NCBI RefSeq assembly: GCF_022179085.1
Contig: NZ_BPQE01000016.1
Coordinates: forward strand, 90,424-154,423
DNA from: Methylobacterium aerolatum
Lineage (GTDB): Bacteria > Pseudomonadota > Alphaproteobacteria > Rhizobiales > Beijerinckiaceae
Direction of reading: 5' to 3'
DNA length: 64,000 bases
Part shown: positions 51,604 through 59,802 of the stretch, piece by piece
How positions within the stretch are numbered: position 1 is the first letter of the stretch
Layout of the letters: the number at the start of each line of letters is the position of its first letter
Made by a program: the position numbers and the translations under genes
Notes under the pieces: generated by a model
What the model was told of the DNA's origin: nothing
Database searches by the model: none
Seen by the model: the letters and a program-made list of their open reading frames with translations, nothing else

Positions 51604-53274
51604 GTGAGCACCTCCGATCCGAGCCACCGATCCGCCCTGCTCGAAGCGACGATCCAGGCCCTTCCGGTCGGGATCGTCGTGCATGACGGGCGGCGGAACC
51701 GCATTCTGGCCAACGCGGCGGCCCAGGCGCTCGGCACCCGGGCGGCCGACGCCCTGGCGGAGGCGGCCCGCGGCCAGCCGGACGGCGCCTGCACCGAGGC
51801 GGTGGGCGAGCGCGTCGTGGAGACGCGGACGGGGCGACTGTCCCTCGACGACAGCGACTTCACCGTGACCACGCTGACCGACGTGACGCAGAATCACGCG
51901 ATCCAGCGCGACCTCGTGGCCCGCGCCTACATCGACGCGCTCACCGGCCTGCCGAACCGCGTGCTGTTCGAGCAGACCATCGACGACCTCGTCACCCGGG
52001 CGGGCCCAGCGGACCGCTTCGCCCTGGCCTTCATCGATCTCGATAACTTCAAGCAGATCAACGACTACTACAGCCACGCGGCGGGCGATGCGCTGCTGCG
52101 AAAGGTGGCCGAGCGGATCTCCGCCGCCCTGCGCCCCACGGACATGCTCGCGCGCATCGGCGGCGACGAGTTCGTGCTGCTCCTCAGCCCCGTGGAGGAC
52201 GCGGCCTCGATCCTCGCCGCCGCCCAGGACATCTCCGAGCGGCTGAAGCAGCCCTCCTTCATCGACGGGCACGAGGTCTTCGCCTCCGGCTCCATCGGCC
52301 TCAGCATCTTTCCCGACCACGGGACCACCTACGAGGTCCTGCGCCGCCAGGCGGACAACGCCATGTACCGCGTCAAGGACGGGGTGAAGGGCGGCGTCAG
52401 CCTGTTCGAGGAGGCGATGGGCCATGTCGCGACCGCCCGCATGGCGGTGGAGCAGCGCCTGCGACTCGCGATCCGCGACCACCGCTTCTGCTGCGCCTTC
52501 CAGCCGAAGGTCGACATGCGCACCCATCAGGTGCTCGGCGTCGAGGTGCTGCTGCGCTGGCGCGACGAGATCGGCCTGATCCAGGCCCCCGGCGACTTCA
52601 TCGGGCTCGCCATCGAGCTCGGCCTCATCAACGACATCACCCTGCAGATCCTGACGGGCACGGTGGAGGCGATCCCCGACATCGACGCGCTGTTCGGGCC
52701 GGACGTGACGGTGAGCCTCAACATCGCCGCCAAGCAGGCGGGCGACGTGCCGTTCATGACCGCCTTCTGCGAGACGCTCGGCGCCACGGGCATGGCCGAC
52801 CGCTTCGTGCTGGAACTGACGGAGGAGGCCTTCTTCACGAAGAGCCAATTCCAGCGGGACGTGCTGCCGCGCATCCGCGCCATCGGCGCGAAGGTGTCCA
52901 TCGACGATTTCGGCGTGGGCTATTCCTCGCTCGCCGCGCTGGCGGAGATCACCGCCGACGAGCTGAAGATCGACCGCTCCTTCATCACCGACATCGACAA
53001 GCGCCCGCGCAGCCAGATCGTGCTGAAGGCGATCGAGTCGCTGGGCTTGGCGCTCGGCATGTCGGTGGTGGCCGAGGGCGTCGAAACCTACGAGGAGGTC
53101 GCCTACCTGCTGGGCGCGACGCAGATCCGCTGCGCCCAGGGCTACTACTACGCCAAGCCCCTGCTGATCGAGCAGATCCGCCTCTCCGAGCCCCGCACGT
53201 CCCACCACCGGGCGGCGCCGCAGAACCGCGTGGCCGACGGGCGCACGGCCGCCCACAGGCGCCGGGCCGTCTGA
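51604..53274 (+). CDS. PAS-like sensor with GGDEF and EAL domains (cyclic di-GMP turnover)
   Basis: The 556-aa cytoplasmic protein has a short PAS-like N-terminus (LPVGIVVHDGRRNRILANAAA), a diguanylate cyclase domain with intact RIGGDEFVLLL (about 183-193) and a phosphodiesterase domain. The EAL motif reads EVL (GVEVLLRW, about 314); other catalytic residues remain (LNIAAKQ, LELTEE, SIDDFGVGYSSL, ELKIDRSFI, VVAEGVET). Both activities are therefore possible. GTG at 51604, 2 bp after the HerA stop, indicates co-translation. Confidence 0.9.
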   Translation: MSTSDPSHRSALLEATIQALPVGIVVHDGRRNRILANAAAQALGTRAADALAEAARGQPDGACTEAVGERVVETRTGRLSLDDSDFTVTTLTDVTQNHAIQRDLVARAYIDALTGLPNRVLFEQTIDDLVTRAGPADRFALAFIDLDNFKQINDYYSHAAGDALLRKVAERISAALRPTDMLARIGGDEFVLLLSPVEDAASILAAAQDISERLKQPSFIDGHEVFASGSIGLSIFPDHGTTYEVLRRQADNAMYRVKDGVKGGVSLFEEAMGHVATARMAVEQRLRLAIRDHRFCCAFQPKVDMRTHQVLGVEVLLRWRDEIGLIQAPGDFIGLAIELGLINDITLQILTGTVEAIPDIDALFGPDVTVSLNIAAKQAGDVPFMTAFCETLGATGMADRFVLELTEEAFFTKSQFQRDVLPRIRAIGAKVSIDDFGVGYSSLAALAEITADELKIDRSFITDIDKRPRSQIVLKAIESLGLALGMSVVAEGVETYEEVAYLLGATQIRCAQGYYYAKPLLIEQIRLSEPRTSHHRAAPQNRVADGRTAAHRRRAV

Positions 53275-53300
53275 GCCGCCCGCGGCCGGACCGCCCGGCC

Positions 53301-53798
53301 TCACCAGAACTGCGTGCCGGGCTCTCCCTTGAACGGGCCGACCACCCGCGACGTGATCCAGCCCCCGTAGAACCCGCCCGGCTGCGGCCGGGCGCGCTCG
53401 TCGCCGACGAAACAGGCCTCCATCGCCGCCACGTAGAAGGCGACGTGCCCGGCGAGCCCCGCGAAGGACGGCGTCGGGGAGGGATAGGCCCAGGCGGCGC
53501 GGGGGGCGCGGCGGTTCGGACCCACGACGTCGAAATAGGCGGCGCGGCCCTTCCATTCGCAGACGCTGCCCGACCCGGCGGGGATGAGCGCCCCCGGCAG
53601 GATGTCGTCCGGCGGGAGGTAGTAGGTCGGCGGATGGCTCGTCTCCAGCACGCGCCATCCACTCACGGTCTCCGCCACCGTGACGCCGTCGAAGACCACG
53701 CGTAGCCGGTCGGGCACCCGTTCGAGGCGCGGAGGGCGAGGGTAGTCCCAGACGCTCTCCTGGCCGGGACCGGCGGGATCGGGTTCGGGACGGCGCAT
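53301..53798 (-). CDS. DUF427-domain protein
   Basis: The 165-aa protein carries the DUF427 core: RLRVVFDGVTVAETVSGWRVLETSHPPTYYLPPDDI, CEWKGRAAYFDVV and a final WAYPSPTPSFAGLAGHVAFY, then GGWITSRVVGPFKGEPGTQFW. The fold is a small beta-rich domain of unknown function, frequent in actinobacteria and Rhizobiales. Its ATG lies 2 bp after the stop of the flavoprotein gene, so they are likely co-translated. Confidence 0.88.
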   Translation of the reverse strand: MRRPEPDPAGPGQESVWDYPRPPRLERVPDRLRVVFDGVTVAETVSGWRVLETSHPPTYYLPPDDILPGALIPAGSGSVCEWKGRAAYFDVVGPNRRAPRAAWAYPSPTPSFAGLAGHVAFYVAAMEACFVGDERARPQPGGFYGGWITSRVVGPFKGEPGTQFW

Positions 53799-53800
53799 GG

Positions 53801-54787
53801 TCAGGTCTCCGGCGCCCGGTCACTGTCCGCGAGGACCCGCTCGGCGAGGGCGCGCCCGCTGAGATAGGCCGCCTCGACGCGCCCGCCGAGGCATCCGTCC
53901 CCCGCGACGCCGAGGCGCAGGTCCGGCGACCAGAGGCACGGCTCGTCCAGGGCCTGCTCGACCATGGCATAGCGCCAGCGGTGGACGTGGGGCTCCCCCA
54001 GCCCGCCGGGCGGGGGAAGCGCGAGGCCGGGCATCCGCCGCAGTTCCGCCAGCAGGCGCTCCGCGATGGCCGGACGCTCCTCTTCCAGGTGGGCCCGCGA
54101 CCAGGCGGGCGAGGCGTGCACGACGAGGGTTTCGCGGCCCCCGCTTCGCCCCGGCTTCGTCGCGTCGCGGGCGATCCAGGCGATGGGCGCGGCGGGATCG
54201 CGGTCCCTGCGGTGGGTCTGCGCGAAGGCGGGCCCGCCCTCGTGGGAGAGCATCAGCGTCCAGCAGGGGGCGTAGCGCACCCGGTCGAGCCACGCGTCGA
54301 GGGCCGACCAGCCCGCCCCGGCGGAGCCCGCGAGCGCCTTGGCCTGGGGCGCAGGCGCCGTGAGGAGGACGCTGCGGAAGCGGCCGGGAAGGCGCCGGCC
54401 GTCGCCGTCGCTCAAGGTCCAGCCGCCTTCCTCCCGGGTGAGGCGGGAGACGGTGCAGCCCGTGGTGACGGAGCACGGGCCGAGGAGATGCCGGACCGGC
54501 TCCGGCATCCCCGGCGCCCCGACCCACCAGCCCTCCTCGCCCCAGGGCGCGGCGGCGCCCGATGCCGCCATGGCCGCGAGGTCCGCCGCGAAGGCGGGAT
54601 CGCGGGCGGTCATGTATTGCGCGCCGTGGTCGAAGCTCGGGCCGCCGGGCAGGCGGCGGGTGGCCATGCGTCCGCCGATGCCGCGCCCCTTGTCGAACAC
54701 CGCGACCGGGTGTCCGGCCTCGCGCAGGAGGCGCGCGGCGCTCGCCCCGGCCATGCCGGCGCCGATGATGGCGATGGCGTCCGTCAT
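53801..54787 (-). CDS. FAD-dependent amine oxidase/renalase-like oxidoreductase
   Basis: The 328-aa flavoprotein has the dinucleotide fold AIAIIGAGMAGASAARLLREAGH, then VFDKGRGIGGRMATRR with the second FAD-contact segment and FDHGAQYM, and a C-terminal GVAGDGCLGGRVEAAYLSGRALAERVL, where the FAD ribityl site lies. This is the pattern of bacterial renalase-like enzymes, which oxidise isomeric dihydronicotinamides; the substrate here is not established. It forms a two-gene operon with the DUF427 gene. Confidence 0.87.
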   Translation of the reverse strand: MTDAIAIIGAGMAGASAARLLREAGHPVAVFDKGRGIGGRMATRRLPGGPSFDHGAQYMTARDPAFAADLAAMAASGAAAPWGEEGWWVGAPGMPEPVRHLLGPCSVTTGCTVSRLTREEGGWTLSDGDGRRLPGRFRSVLLTAPAPQAKALAGSAGAGWSALDAWLDRVRYAPCWTLMLSHEGGPAFAQTHRRDRDPAAPIAWIARDATKPGRSGGRETLVVHASPAWSRAHLEEERPAIAERLLAELRRMPGLALPPPGGLGEPHVHRWRYAMVEQALDEPCLWSPDLRLGVAGDGCLGGRVEAAYLSGRALAERVLADSDRAPET

Positions 54788-54879
54788 CGGGGCGAAGTCT
54801 CGGGCGGCCGGGCGGAGGACATGCCCCGGTTATAGGTCGCGGAACCGGCCGAGACAGGCCGGCCCCGGCGCGACGGCGC

Positions 54880-55440
54880 TCAGACCCGGCGGCTGCGGCC
54901 CAGGATCTGGCCGAGTTCGAACAGCATCAGTTCGGACAGCCGCCGCAGGCTCGGATGTCCCGTGCGGGCGATGGCCGCGTGGGCGTCCAGGGCCCGGTCG
55001 GCGGCCAGCACGAGGGGGTCGTCCTCGGAGGGCGGAACGCGCGGCCGGGACGGGAGGAACGCCGCGGTGTGGTGGGCGGTCGTATCGATATAGGCCCCGC
55101 GCCCACGCATTACCCCGTTCTCGTCGGCCATGAGCTGGCCCTGGACCAGCACCCACCGCACGTCGCCACCCTGCGTGAGGATCCGGAACTCCGTCGAGAC
55201 CGGGCCGCCCGTCCGCCGGACCCGGCGGATTCCCTCGAACACCCAGGGGCGGTCCTCGGGATGCGTCCGGCCCAGGGCGACCTCCAGGGAGACCGGCTGG
55301 CCAGCGAGCCGCGCATCGCCCGCCATCGTCTCCGCCGCCCCCTCGTCGAGGATGGACGAGGCCGCGGGGACGTCCGTACTCCAGAAGCCGATGATGCCGG
55401 CCGCCCGGAGCGTGGGATCCATCACGGCGTTCGACGGCAT
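54880..55440 (-). CDS. PAS-domain protein
   Basis: The 186-aa protein consists of one PAS_3-type domain (about 10-130): AAGIIGFWSTDVPAASSILDE, HPEDRPWVFEGIRRVRRTGG and STEFRILTQGGDVRWVLVQG, then a helical C-terminus (HPSLRRLSELMLFELGQILG). No output domain is attached, so it may act as a separate sensor module. ATG at 55440 has GAGGA five bases upstream; the longer open frame is not needed. It is divergent from an 80-aa gene. Confidence 0.8.
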   Translation of the reverse strand: MPSNAVMDPTLRAAGIIGFWSTDVPAASSILDEGAAETMAGDARLAGQPVSLEVALGRTHPEDRPWVFEGIRRVRRTGGPVSTEFRILTQGGDVRWVLVQGQLMADENGVMRGRGAYIDTTAHHTAAFLPSRPRVPPSEDDPLVLAADRALDAHAAIARTGHPSLRRLSELMLFELGQILGRSRRV

Positions 55441-55727
55441 TCCGTTCCTCACCCAGACCAGCCCTCCACGGCACAGGCCCCGGCTCGACGCGGAACGCTG
55501 CGGTGAACGCCGCGATACCAACTCGGCCCCGCGATCCGCGGATCCCGGGTGCCGGGTGCCGGTGCGTTCCCGGACTATCGCTTGCGCCGAAACCAATCCT
55601 CGTGGCCGATGAAGATTTTATACTAGTACAAATCCAGAAGACCAGGGGACGAACAAGATTGCGTGACATTTTATTCGCCGAGTCGATTGGGGGTTCACAC
55701 CCGGCGCCGTCTGGGCCACGCAGGGGC

Positions 55728-55970
55728 ATGATCCATGACCGGACCCACCACGACCGGACCCACGAGGCCCTGCAGAAGATCGCGGCCGTGCTGAACCTGC
55801 TGCCGCAGGACTTCGCGGAGGGGTACGGCTGTCGAGCCCGTTCCACGGAGCGGGAGACGCTCTCTGACACGGCGGAGCTGCTGGCGGCCTTTGCCGACGT
55901 AACGGACCCGCAGGCGCGCCGGGATTGCATCGCCTTCGTCCGCGCCCGCAGCGGCCGCGTCCTCGGCTGA
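55728..55970 (+). CDS. Small helical hypothetical protein
   Basis: The 80-aa protein reads EALQKIAAVLNLLPQDFAEG, then SDTAELLAAFADVTDPQARRDCIAFVRA, all predicted helix, similar to the C-terminal part of small XRE-like or response-regulator-associated proteins in Methylobacterium, though no helix-turn-helix is clear. CAGGGGC precedes ATG. Upstream, 55600-55680 is AT-rich and may be its promoter. Confidence 0.6.
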   Translation: MIHDRTHHDRTHEALQKIAAVLNLLPQDFAEGYGCRARSTERETLSDTAELLAAFADVTDPQARRDCIAFVRARSGRVLG

Positions 55971-56064
55971 GAGTTCCTCACAAAACTCCCGACCACCGGG
56001 AGTTCTCCCCACTGGCCATGACGGCGCAGCAGAAGTGTCGTGACAGGCTCCAAGACCCTGCCGG

Positions 56065-57054
56065 TCAGGCCAGGAGGGGGCTTTGGACCGCCCCGTCGCG
56101 GGTCATCAGCGCATCCGCCGTGCTGCGCACAAGGGAGCGGATCTCCCTGGGGTTGTCGCGCAGGGCCGCCGCCATCAGGCGTGCCCGCTCGGCCCACAGA
56201 TCCCGCTCCGCACGCAGGCTCGCGATCTCCGCCCGCCCGGCGGTGAGGGTGATGCGCAATTCATCGACCTCGGCCCGCAACGCGCTCGTGCGGCTGCGCT
56301 CGTCGGCCAGCGCCGCCTTCAGGATCGCCACCGCCACCGCCGCATGGCGCTCGCTCCGGCTCTGCGACGGCGGCTCCATGGCCTTCGGCTGAGGCGGGAC
56401 GGACTTCGGCGGGCCGGGCGCGGCCTGCGGCGGCGGGAGGTCCCAGGTTCCCGCGCCGGTGGCGGACGATGCGGGAGAGGGCATGGACGCAGCCGAACTG
56501 GGCGCAGCTGGCCGGGGCGGCGAGACCTTGGTCGCCGCATCCGTGAGCGGAGCAGCCGCGACCGGAGGGGCCGGCGGCGCGGAGGGCGCGGGATGCGTGG
56601 GCAGATCCGGCCCGGAGGTTTGGGCCGCCGGCCCCTGCTCGCCCACGAGGCGCTGCAACAGCGCGGCGACCGCCCCCCCGTCGAGGCGGGCGAGATCGAA
56701 GCCGCTGGCCGAGAGGAGATCGCTCCACAGCGCGCGGGCCCGGACGGTCCCCCCGACGAAGTCCAGGGGCCGACGGAAGCCCGGCACCGCCACCGGCCCC
56801 CAGGCCAGCACCGTCACCTCGCCGTGGCGGATGTCGCGCTGGATCCGCTCGAAGGTTTCCTCCAGGGTCCTGCGGGGACCCTCGAGCCCATGACCGAAGG
56901 CCGCCCCGTTGAAGATGAGGGCGCCGTTCACCCCCATCCGCGCGTTGTTGCGCCGGGAGACCGCGAGGATCCCGTCGAGTTCCCGCCGCGCGTCGGCGGC
57001 CGGGCCCACGATCAGGTTCTTGCTCGCGTAGACGAGGCGGTAGATCGTGCTCAT
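56065..57054 (-). CDS. BLUF-domain protein with Gln-to-His replacement and C-terminal coiled coil
   Basis: The 329-aa protein begins with a BLUF fold (2-95): IYRLVYASKNLI, RRNNARMGVNGALIFNG, FGHGLEGPRRTLEETFERI and RDIRHGEVTVLAWG. BLUF photochemistry needs a Tyr, an Asn and a Gln beside the flavin. Tyr9 and Asn37 are present, but the Gln of FxQxLEG is His55 here (FGHGLEG). A long Pro/Ala linker follows (about 145-255), then a coiled coil (about 260-325). The normal photocycle is doubtful, though FAD may still bind. ATG at 57054 overlaps a small membrane-protein stop. Confidence 0.85.
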   Translation of the reverse strand: MSTIYRLVYASKNLIVGPAADARRELDGILAVSRRNNARMGVNGALIFNGAAFGHGLEGPRRTLEETFERIQRDIRHGEVTVLAWGPVAVPGFRRPLDFVGGTVRARALWSDLLSASGFDLARLDGGAVAALLQRLVGEQGPAAQTSGPDLPTHPAPSAPPAPPVAAAPLTDAATKVSPPRPAAPSSAASMPSPASSATGAGTWDLPPPQAAPGPPKSVPPQPKAMEPPSQSRSERHAAVAVAILKAALADERSRTSALRAEVDELRITLTAGRAEIASLRAERDLWAERARLMAAALRDNPREIRSLVRSTADALMTRDGAVQSPLLA

Positions 57055-57248
57055 GACGGCGTGGTCTCCCGCGCGGCAATCCGGGCGCCGGACGGCCGAG
57101 GCGGCTCGGCACCCCGCGGCGCCCGGTCGTCCAGATCGCACGATCTGGCAATCTGACGCGATAGATTGAACTGGATATAGAGAAGACTGATCACCCCCGT
57201 GAGGATGATGAGCAAACTCAGCTCAACATTCTGCGATGTAATCGCCAT
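57051..57248 (-). CDS. Small membrane protein coupled to BLUF gene
   Basis: The 65-aa protein has one transmembrane helix (ELSLLIILTGVISLLYIQF) and a charged, disordered C-terminus. Its stop overlaps the BLUF ATG (ATGA), so the two are translated together. It might anchor or signal for the BLUF protein; this is inference only. No ribosome binding site is strong. Confidence 0.6.
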   Translation of the reverse strand: MAITSQNVELSLLIILTGVISLLYIQFNLSRQIARSCDLDDRAPRGAEPPRPSGARIAARETTPS

Positions 57249-57560
57249 CTCGATCACCCAGACAGACGCACCGATGCGCCGCACCGCCGCGCGCCGACAG
57301 TCCCTTGTCTAGGATGGCAAGACCTAAAAATCCGTCACTGACCGATCGAATGCCCGATGATCGGCATTTTCCGGTCTGATATTTTTTGAATATCTATTGT
57401 ATAGTCTGTTCAATTAGAATTTTCAGTTCGACTGAACCTTCATAAATCAAAGCAATATCTAATGACTTGAAAACTCAATTCGCCCTCTGCGATGTCTGAT
57501 TTCGCGCTCCGCCGCCGCGACCGGTAGACCGGGCGGCGGACGCCGTGGCGACGACTGATG
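57249..57560. promoter_or_regulatory. AT-rich intergenic region upstream of the BLUF operon
   Basis: No gene is seen. 57320-57480 is strongly AT-rich and probably contains the promoter of the small-membrane-protein/BLUF operon on the minus strand. Confidence 0.4.
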
Positions 57561-57824
57561 CTATTTCGGCGCGCAGCCGATGCAGATGCCGTTGGTGATG
57601 GAATTGTCGATCCGGTCCTGCTTGGTCGGACGCTGGATGTTCTCGGCCTCCTGACGGTCGATCGCGCCCGGACGCGGCACCGTGGCCCCCGTGGAGGTCG
57701 TGTAGGGCGCCTTGGCCGTCGAGGCCGGGCCACCGCCGGTGCCGGTCGTGTCGACGGGCGCCGCGACGGCGGCAGCCGAGACCCCGGCGGAGAGGGTGAA
57801 CACGAGTATTGCCTGCTTCAACAT
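57561..57824 (-). CDS. Small secreted protein
   Basis: The 87-aa protein has a signal peptide (AILVFTLSAGVSAAAVAA), then a Thr/Gly/Pro-rich mature part and a short end with two cysteines (NSITNGICIGCAPK). GGGGGAAGCTC precedes ATG. No domain is recognised; similar short secreted proteins are common in Methylobacterium. Confidence 0.7.
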   Translation of the reverse strand: MLKQAILVFTLSAGVSAAAVAAPVDTTGTGGGPASTAKAPYTTSTGATVPRPGAIDRQEAENIQRPTKQDRIDNSITNGICIGCAPK

Positions 57825-57926
57825 GAGCTTCCCCCGCTCGAACGACTGGATCGATCACAGACGTTCAACCGGTCGAGAAGTTCCCGGAGCGGCGATCGCC
57901 GTCCGGCCGCCGCGCGGGCGGTGCCC

Positions 57927-58151
57927 TCAGGCCACCACGGCGGACGCAGGGACGGGTTCCTCGCCCAGCACGGTCAGCGCTTCCTCCGACAGGGGAAGGC
58001 CGTCGGGGTCGAGGATGGTGATGTTCTGCACCGCGTCCTGCGTGAACCGCCGCAGCGTGTCGAGGGCCATGCCGGCGGTGGGGCACTTGTGGGTGATGGC
58101 GCCGTGGCTGGCCCTGCCGCTCACGACGTAGAAGCGACGGGCCGTGCTCAC
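57927..58151 (-). CDS. Small conserved-looking hypothetical protein
   Basis: The 74-aa cytoplasmic protein reads RFYVVSGRASHGAITHKCPT, AGMALDTLRRFTQDAVQNIT and ILDPDGLPLSEEALTVL. It resembles short Methylobacterium proteins that carry the HKCPTAGMALDT text; function unknown. Its ATG overlaps the stop of the upstream gene (ATGA). Confidence 0.65.
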   Translation of the reverse strand: MSTARRFYVVSGRASHGAITHKCPTAGMALDTLRRFTQDAVQNITILDPDGLPLSEEALTVLGEEPVPASAVVA

Positions 58152-58378
58152 GCGTCGATCCCCGCGGCGGCGAACAGCGCCGTCTGCTTCATCGTGGCGA
58201 TGCGGTGCGCGCGGATGGCGTGCTCCAGGGCGGCGACATCCGGGTGGCCGGCGTCGCGCATCGTGGCGACGACCGACGCAAGGGCGCCGACCACCAGATC
58301 GTCCATGAGCGTGCTCATGGCGATCTGCTGGCGCAGCCGTAAACTGACCCGGTCAAGAGAGGAGCGCGCATTTGCCAT
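58148..58378 (-). CDS. Small helical hypothetical protein
   Basis: The 76-aa protein is almost all helix (RVSLRLRQQIAMSTLMDDLV, VATMRDAGHPDVAALEHAIR). It has no recognised domain. ATG at 58378 has no clear ribosome binding site; Met21 at 58318 is an alternative. It overlaps the next gene by 4 bp, forming a two-gene unit. Confidence 0.6.
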   Translation of the reverse strand: MANARSSLDRVSLRLRQQIAMSTLMDDLVVGALASVVATMRDAGHPDVAALEHAIRAHRIATMKQTALFAAAGIDA

Positions 58379-58687
58379 GGGATAAGAACGACGCAACCGT
58401 GGAAAAGTTCGCACGGTTCGTCGTCTTAGCCACTGGACGGTGTCCGGTCGGGCGCCGCCAATACACTCGCAGCATGCATTACTATTTTTCGCCACTGGGG
58501 TGCGTCTCGGCCTGATCGCGCGCGGCGACGATGGATGCTTGAGCTTACGGCGAGCCAGGAGCGGGGGCGGGTCCGGCGTTGCCCGGCCCGGTGAACCCGG
58601 CCCGATGAGCCGAACCCCTGCCGGACTCGACATCCCGGCCGCTCCCGCCGACCCTGGCGTCCGCGCATCAGACGGAATCCGACAGCG
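58379..58687. other. Gene-free stretch
   Basis: Nothing recognisable in 309 bp. It separates divergent genes and must include their promoters; a short AT-rich patch is at 58478-58495. Confidence 0.35.
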
Positions 58688-59674
58688 ATGACCTCTTCCC
58701 GGCATTGGCGTTTGGCCCTTCCGGCCCTGTTGCTGGTCCTCCCGGCCGCGTCGGCGGCGGACTCGGTCGAAGCCCGCTGCCGGGCCATCGCCGCGCGCAC
58801 GGCCCTGCCGCCGGCCTTGCCCCCGCCGAAGGGACCGTGCGACGCCTACGCCCTGACCTACGGCATCCCGGGCCGCTCCGGCCGCCCGCCGGATCCGAAG
58901 GCCGCCCTCGCCTGCGCCTCCGCCGCCGATCCGGCCTCCGAGGAGATCCTCGGCGGCAGCGCGATCCTCGCCACCCTCTACGCCAACGGACTCGGCGTGC
59001 CGCGCGACCTCGACCGGGCCGGCGCCTTCGTGTGCCGGGCGGGCCTCGCCGAGGCGGAACAGGAGGGGATGCTCGATGCCCTCGCGGCCATGCGCGCGGC
59101 GGGAGGCAGGGTAGCCCCCTTCGCGGTCTGCGACCACGCCACCTCCGCCTTGCTCGGCACCGCCTGCGCCGTGCGGCAGGAGGCGGACAGGGCCGCCCGT
59201 GACGAGGACAGCTTCGCCGACATCGCGGCCACGCTCTCCGCCCCCGCCCGGGACCGGCTCGCCATCCTGCGGGACGGCGCGCGGGCCTTCGCCTCGGCCG
59301 TGGCCGGGAACGAGGTCGATCGGTCGGGCACGGCGGCGCCGGTCTTCGCGATCGAGGCGGAGCGCGCCCAGGCGGACGCATTCCTGGCCACGCTCAAGCA
59401 GCTCCTCGGCGGCACGCTCACCGCCGCACAACCCCTTCCGGCCGCCGACAGGGCGCTCAACACCGCCTACGGCCGCCTGATGAAGGCGCCGGCCCCCTTT
59501 TCCGGCGGAACGGTCACGAGGGACGACGTCCGCGCCACGCAGCGGGCTTGGCTCGCCTATCGCGACCGCTTCGCCGCCTTCGCCGCCCTGGCCGCACCGT
59601 CGGTGCCGCCGGAGGTGCTGAAGGCCGTGCTGACCGCGCAGCGGACCGCCCAGCTCGTCGCCCTGGCGCCGTGA
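58688..59674 (+). CDS. Secreted LprI-like (DUF1311) protein
   Basis: The 328-aa protein has a signal peptide (RLALPALLLVLPAASA), a middle part with a Sel1-like unit (ILATLYANGLGVPRDLDRAG) and a C-terminal DUF1311/lysozyme-inhibitor LprI-like domain: ADRALNTAYGRLMK and RATQRAWLAYRDRFAAFAA. Cysteines in the first half (for example CRAIA, GPCDAY, LACAS, FVCRAG) probably form disulfides. The role may be lysozyme inhibition or envelope homeostasis; only the fold is supported. Confidence 0.82.
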   Translation: MTSSRHWRLALPALLLVLPAASAADSVEARCRAIAARTALPPALPPPKGPCDAYALTYGIPGRSGRPPDPKAALACASAADPASEEILGGSAILATLYANGLGVPRDLDRAGAFVCRAGLAEAEQEGMLDALAAMRAAGGRVAPFAVCDHATSALLGTACAVRQEADRAARDEDSFADIAATLSAPARDRLAILRDGARAFASAVAGNEVDRSGTAAPVFAIEAERAQADAFLATLKQLLGGTLTAAQPLPAADRALNTAYGRLMKAPAPFSGGTVTRDDVRATQRAWLAYRDRFAAFAALAAPSVPPEVLKAVLTAQRTAQLVALAP

Positions 59675-59682
59675 GCCGTCCG

Positions 59683-59719
59683 ACGCCGCCCCTCACCGAT
59701 CGGCGTTAGAACTTTTTTT
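59683..59719 (+). terminator. Possible terminator after the LprI-like gene
   Basis: ACGCCG (59683-59688) and CGGCGT (59701-59706) can pair; a T7 run follows at 59713-59719. The stem is short and six bases from the T run. Confidence 0.4.
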
Positions 59720-59802
59720 CATTCCAGGGTAGGCTGCCTTCCGGATCGACCGGCGATCCATGAACAATAATGGGACCGCGCAACGCGGCCGGGGAGGAAG
59801 CC

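Noticed and set aside
51064-53970. 968-aa minus-strand frame opposite HerA and GGDEF-EAL
   Set aside because: It is a shadow; both plus-strand genes have complete catalytic motifs.
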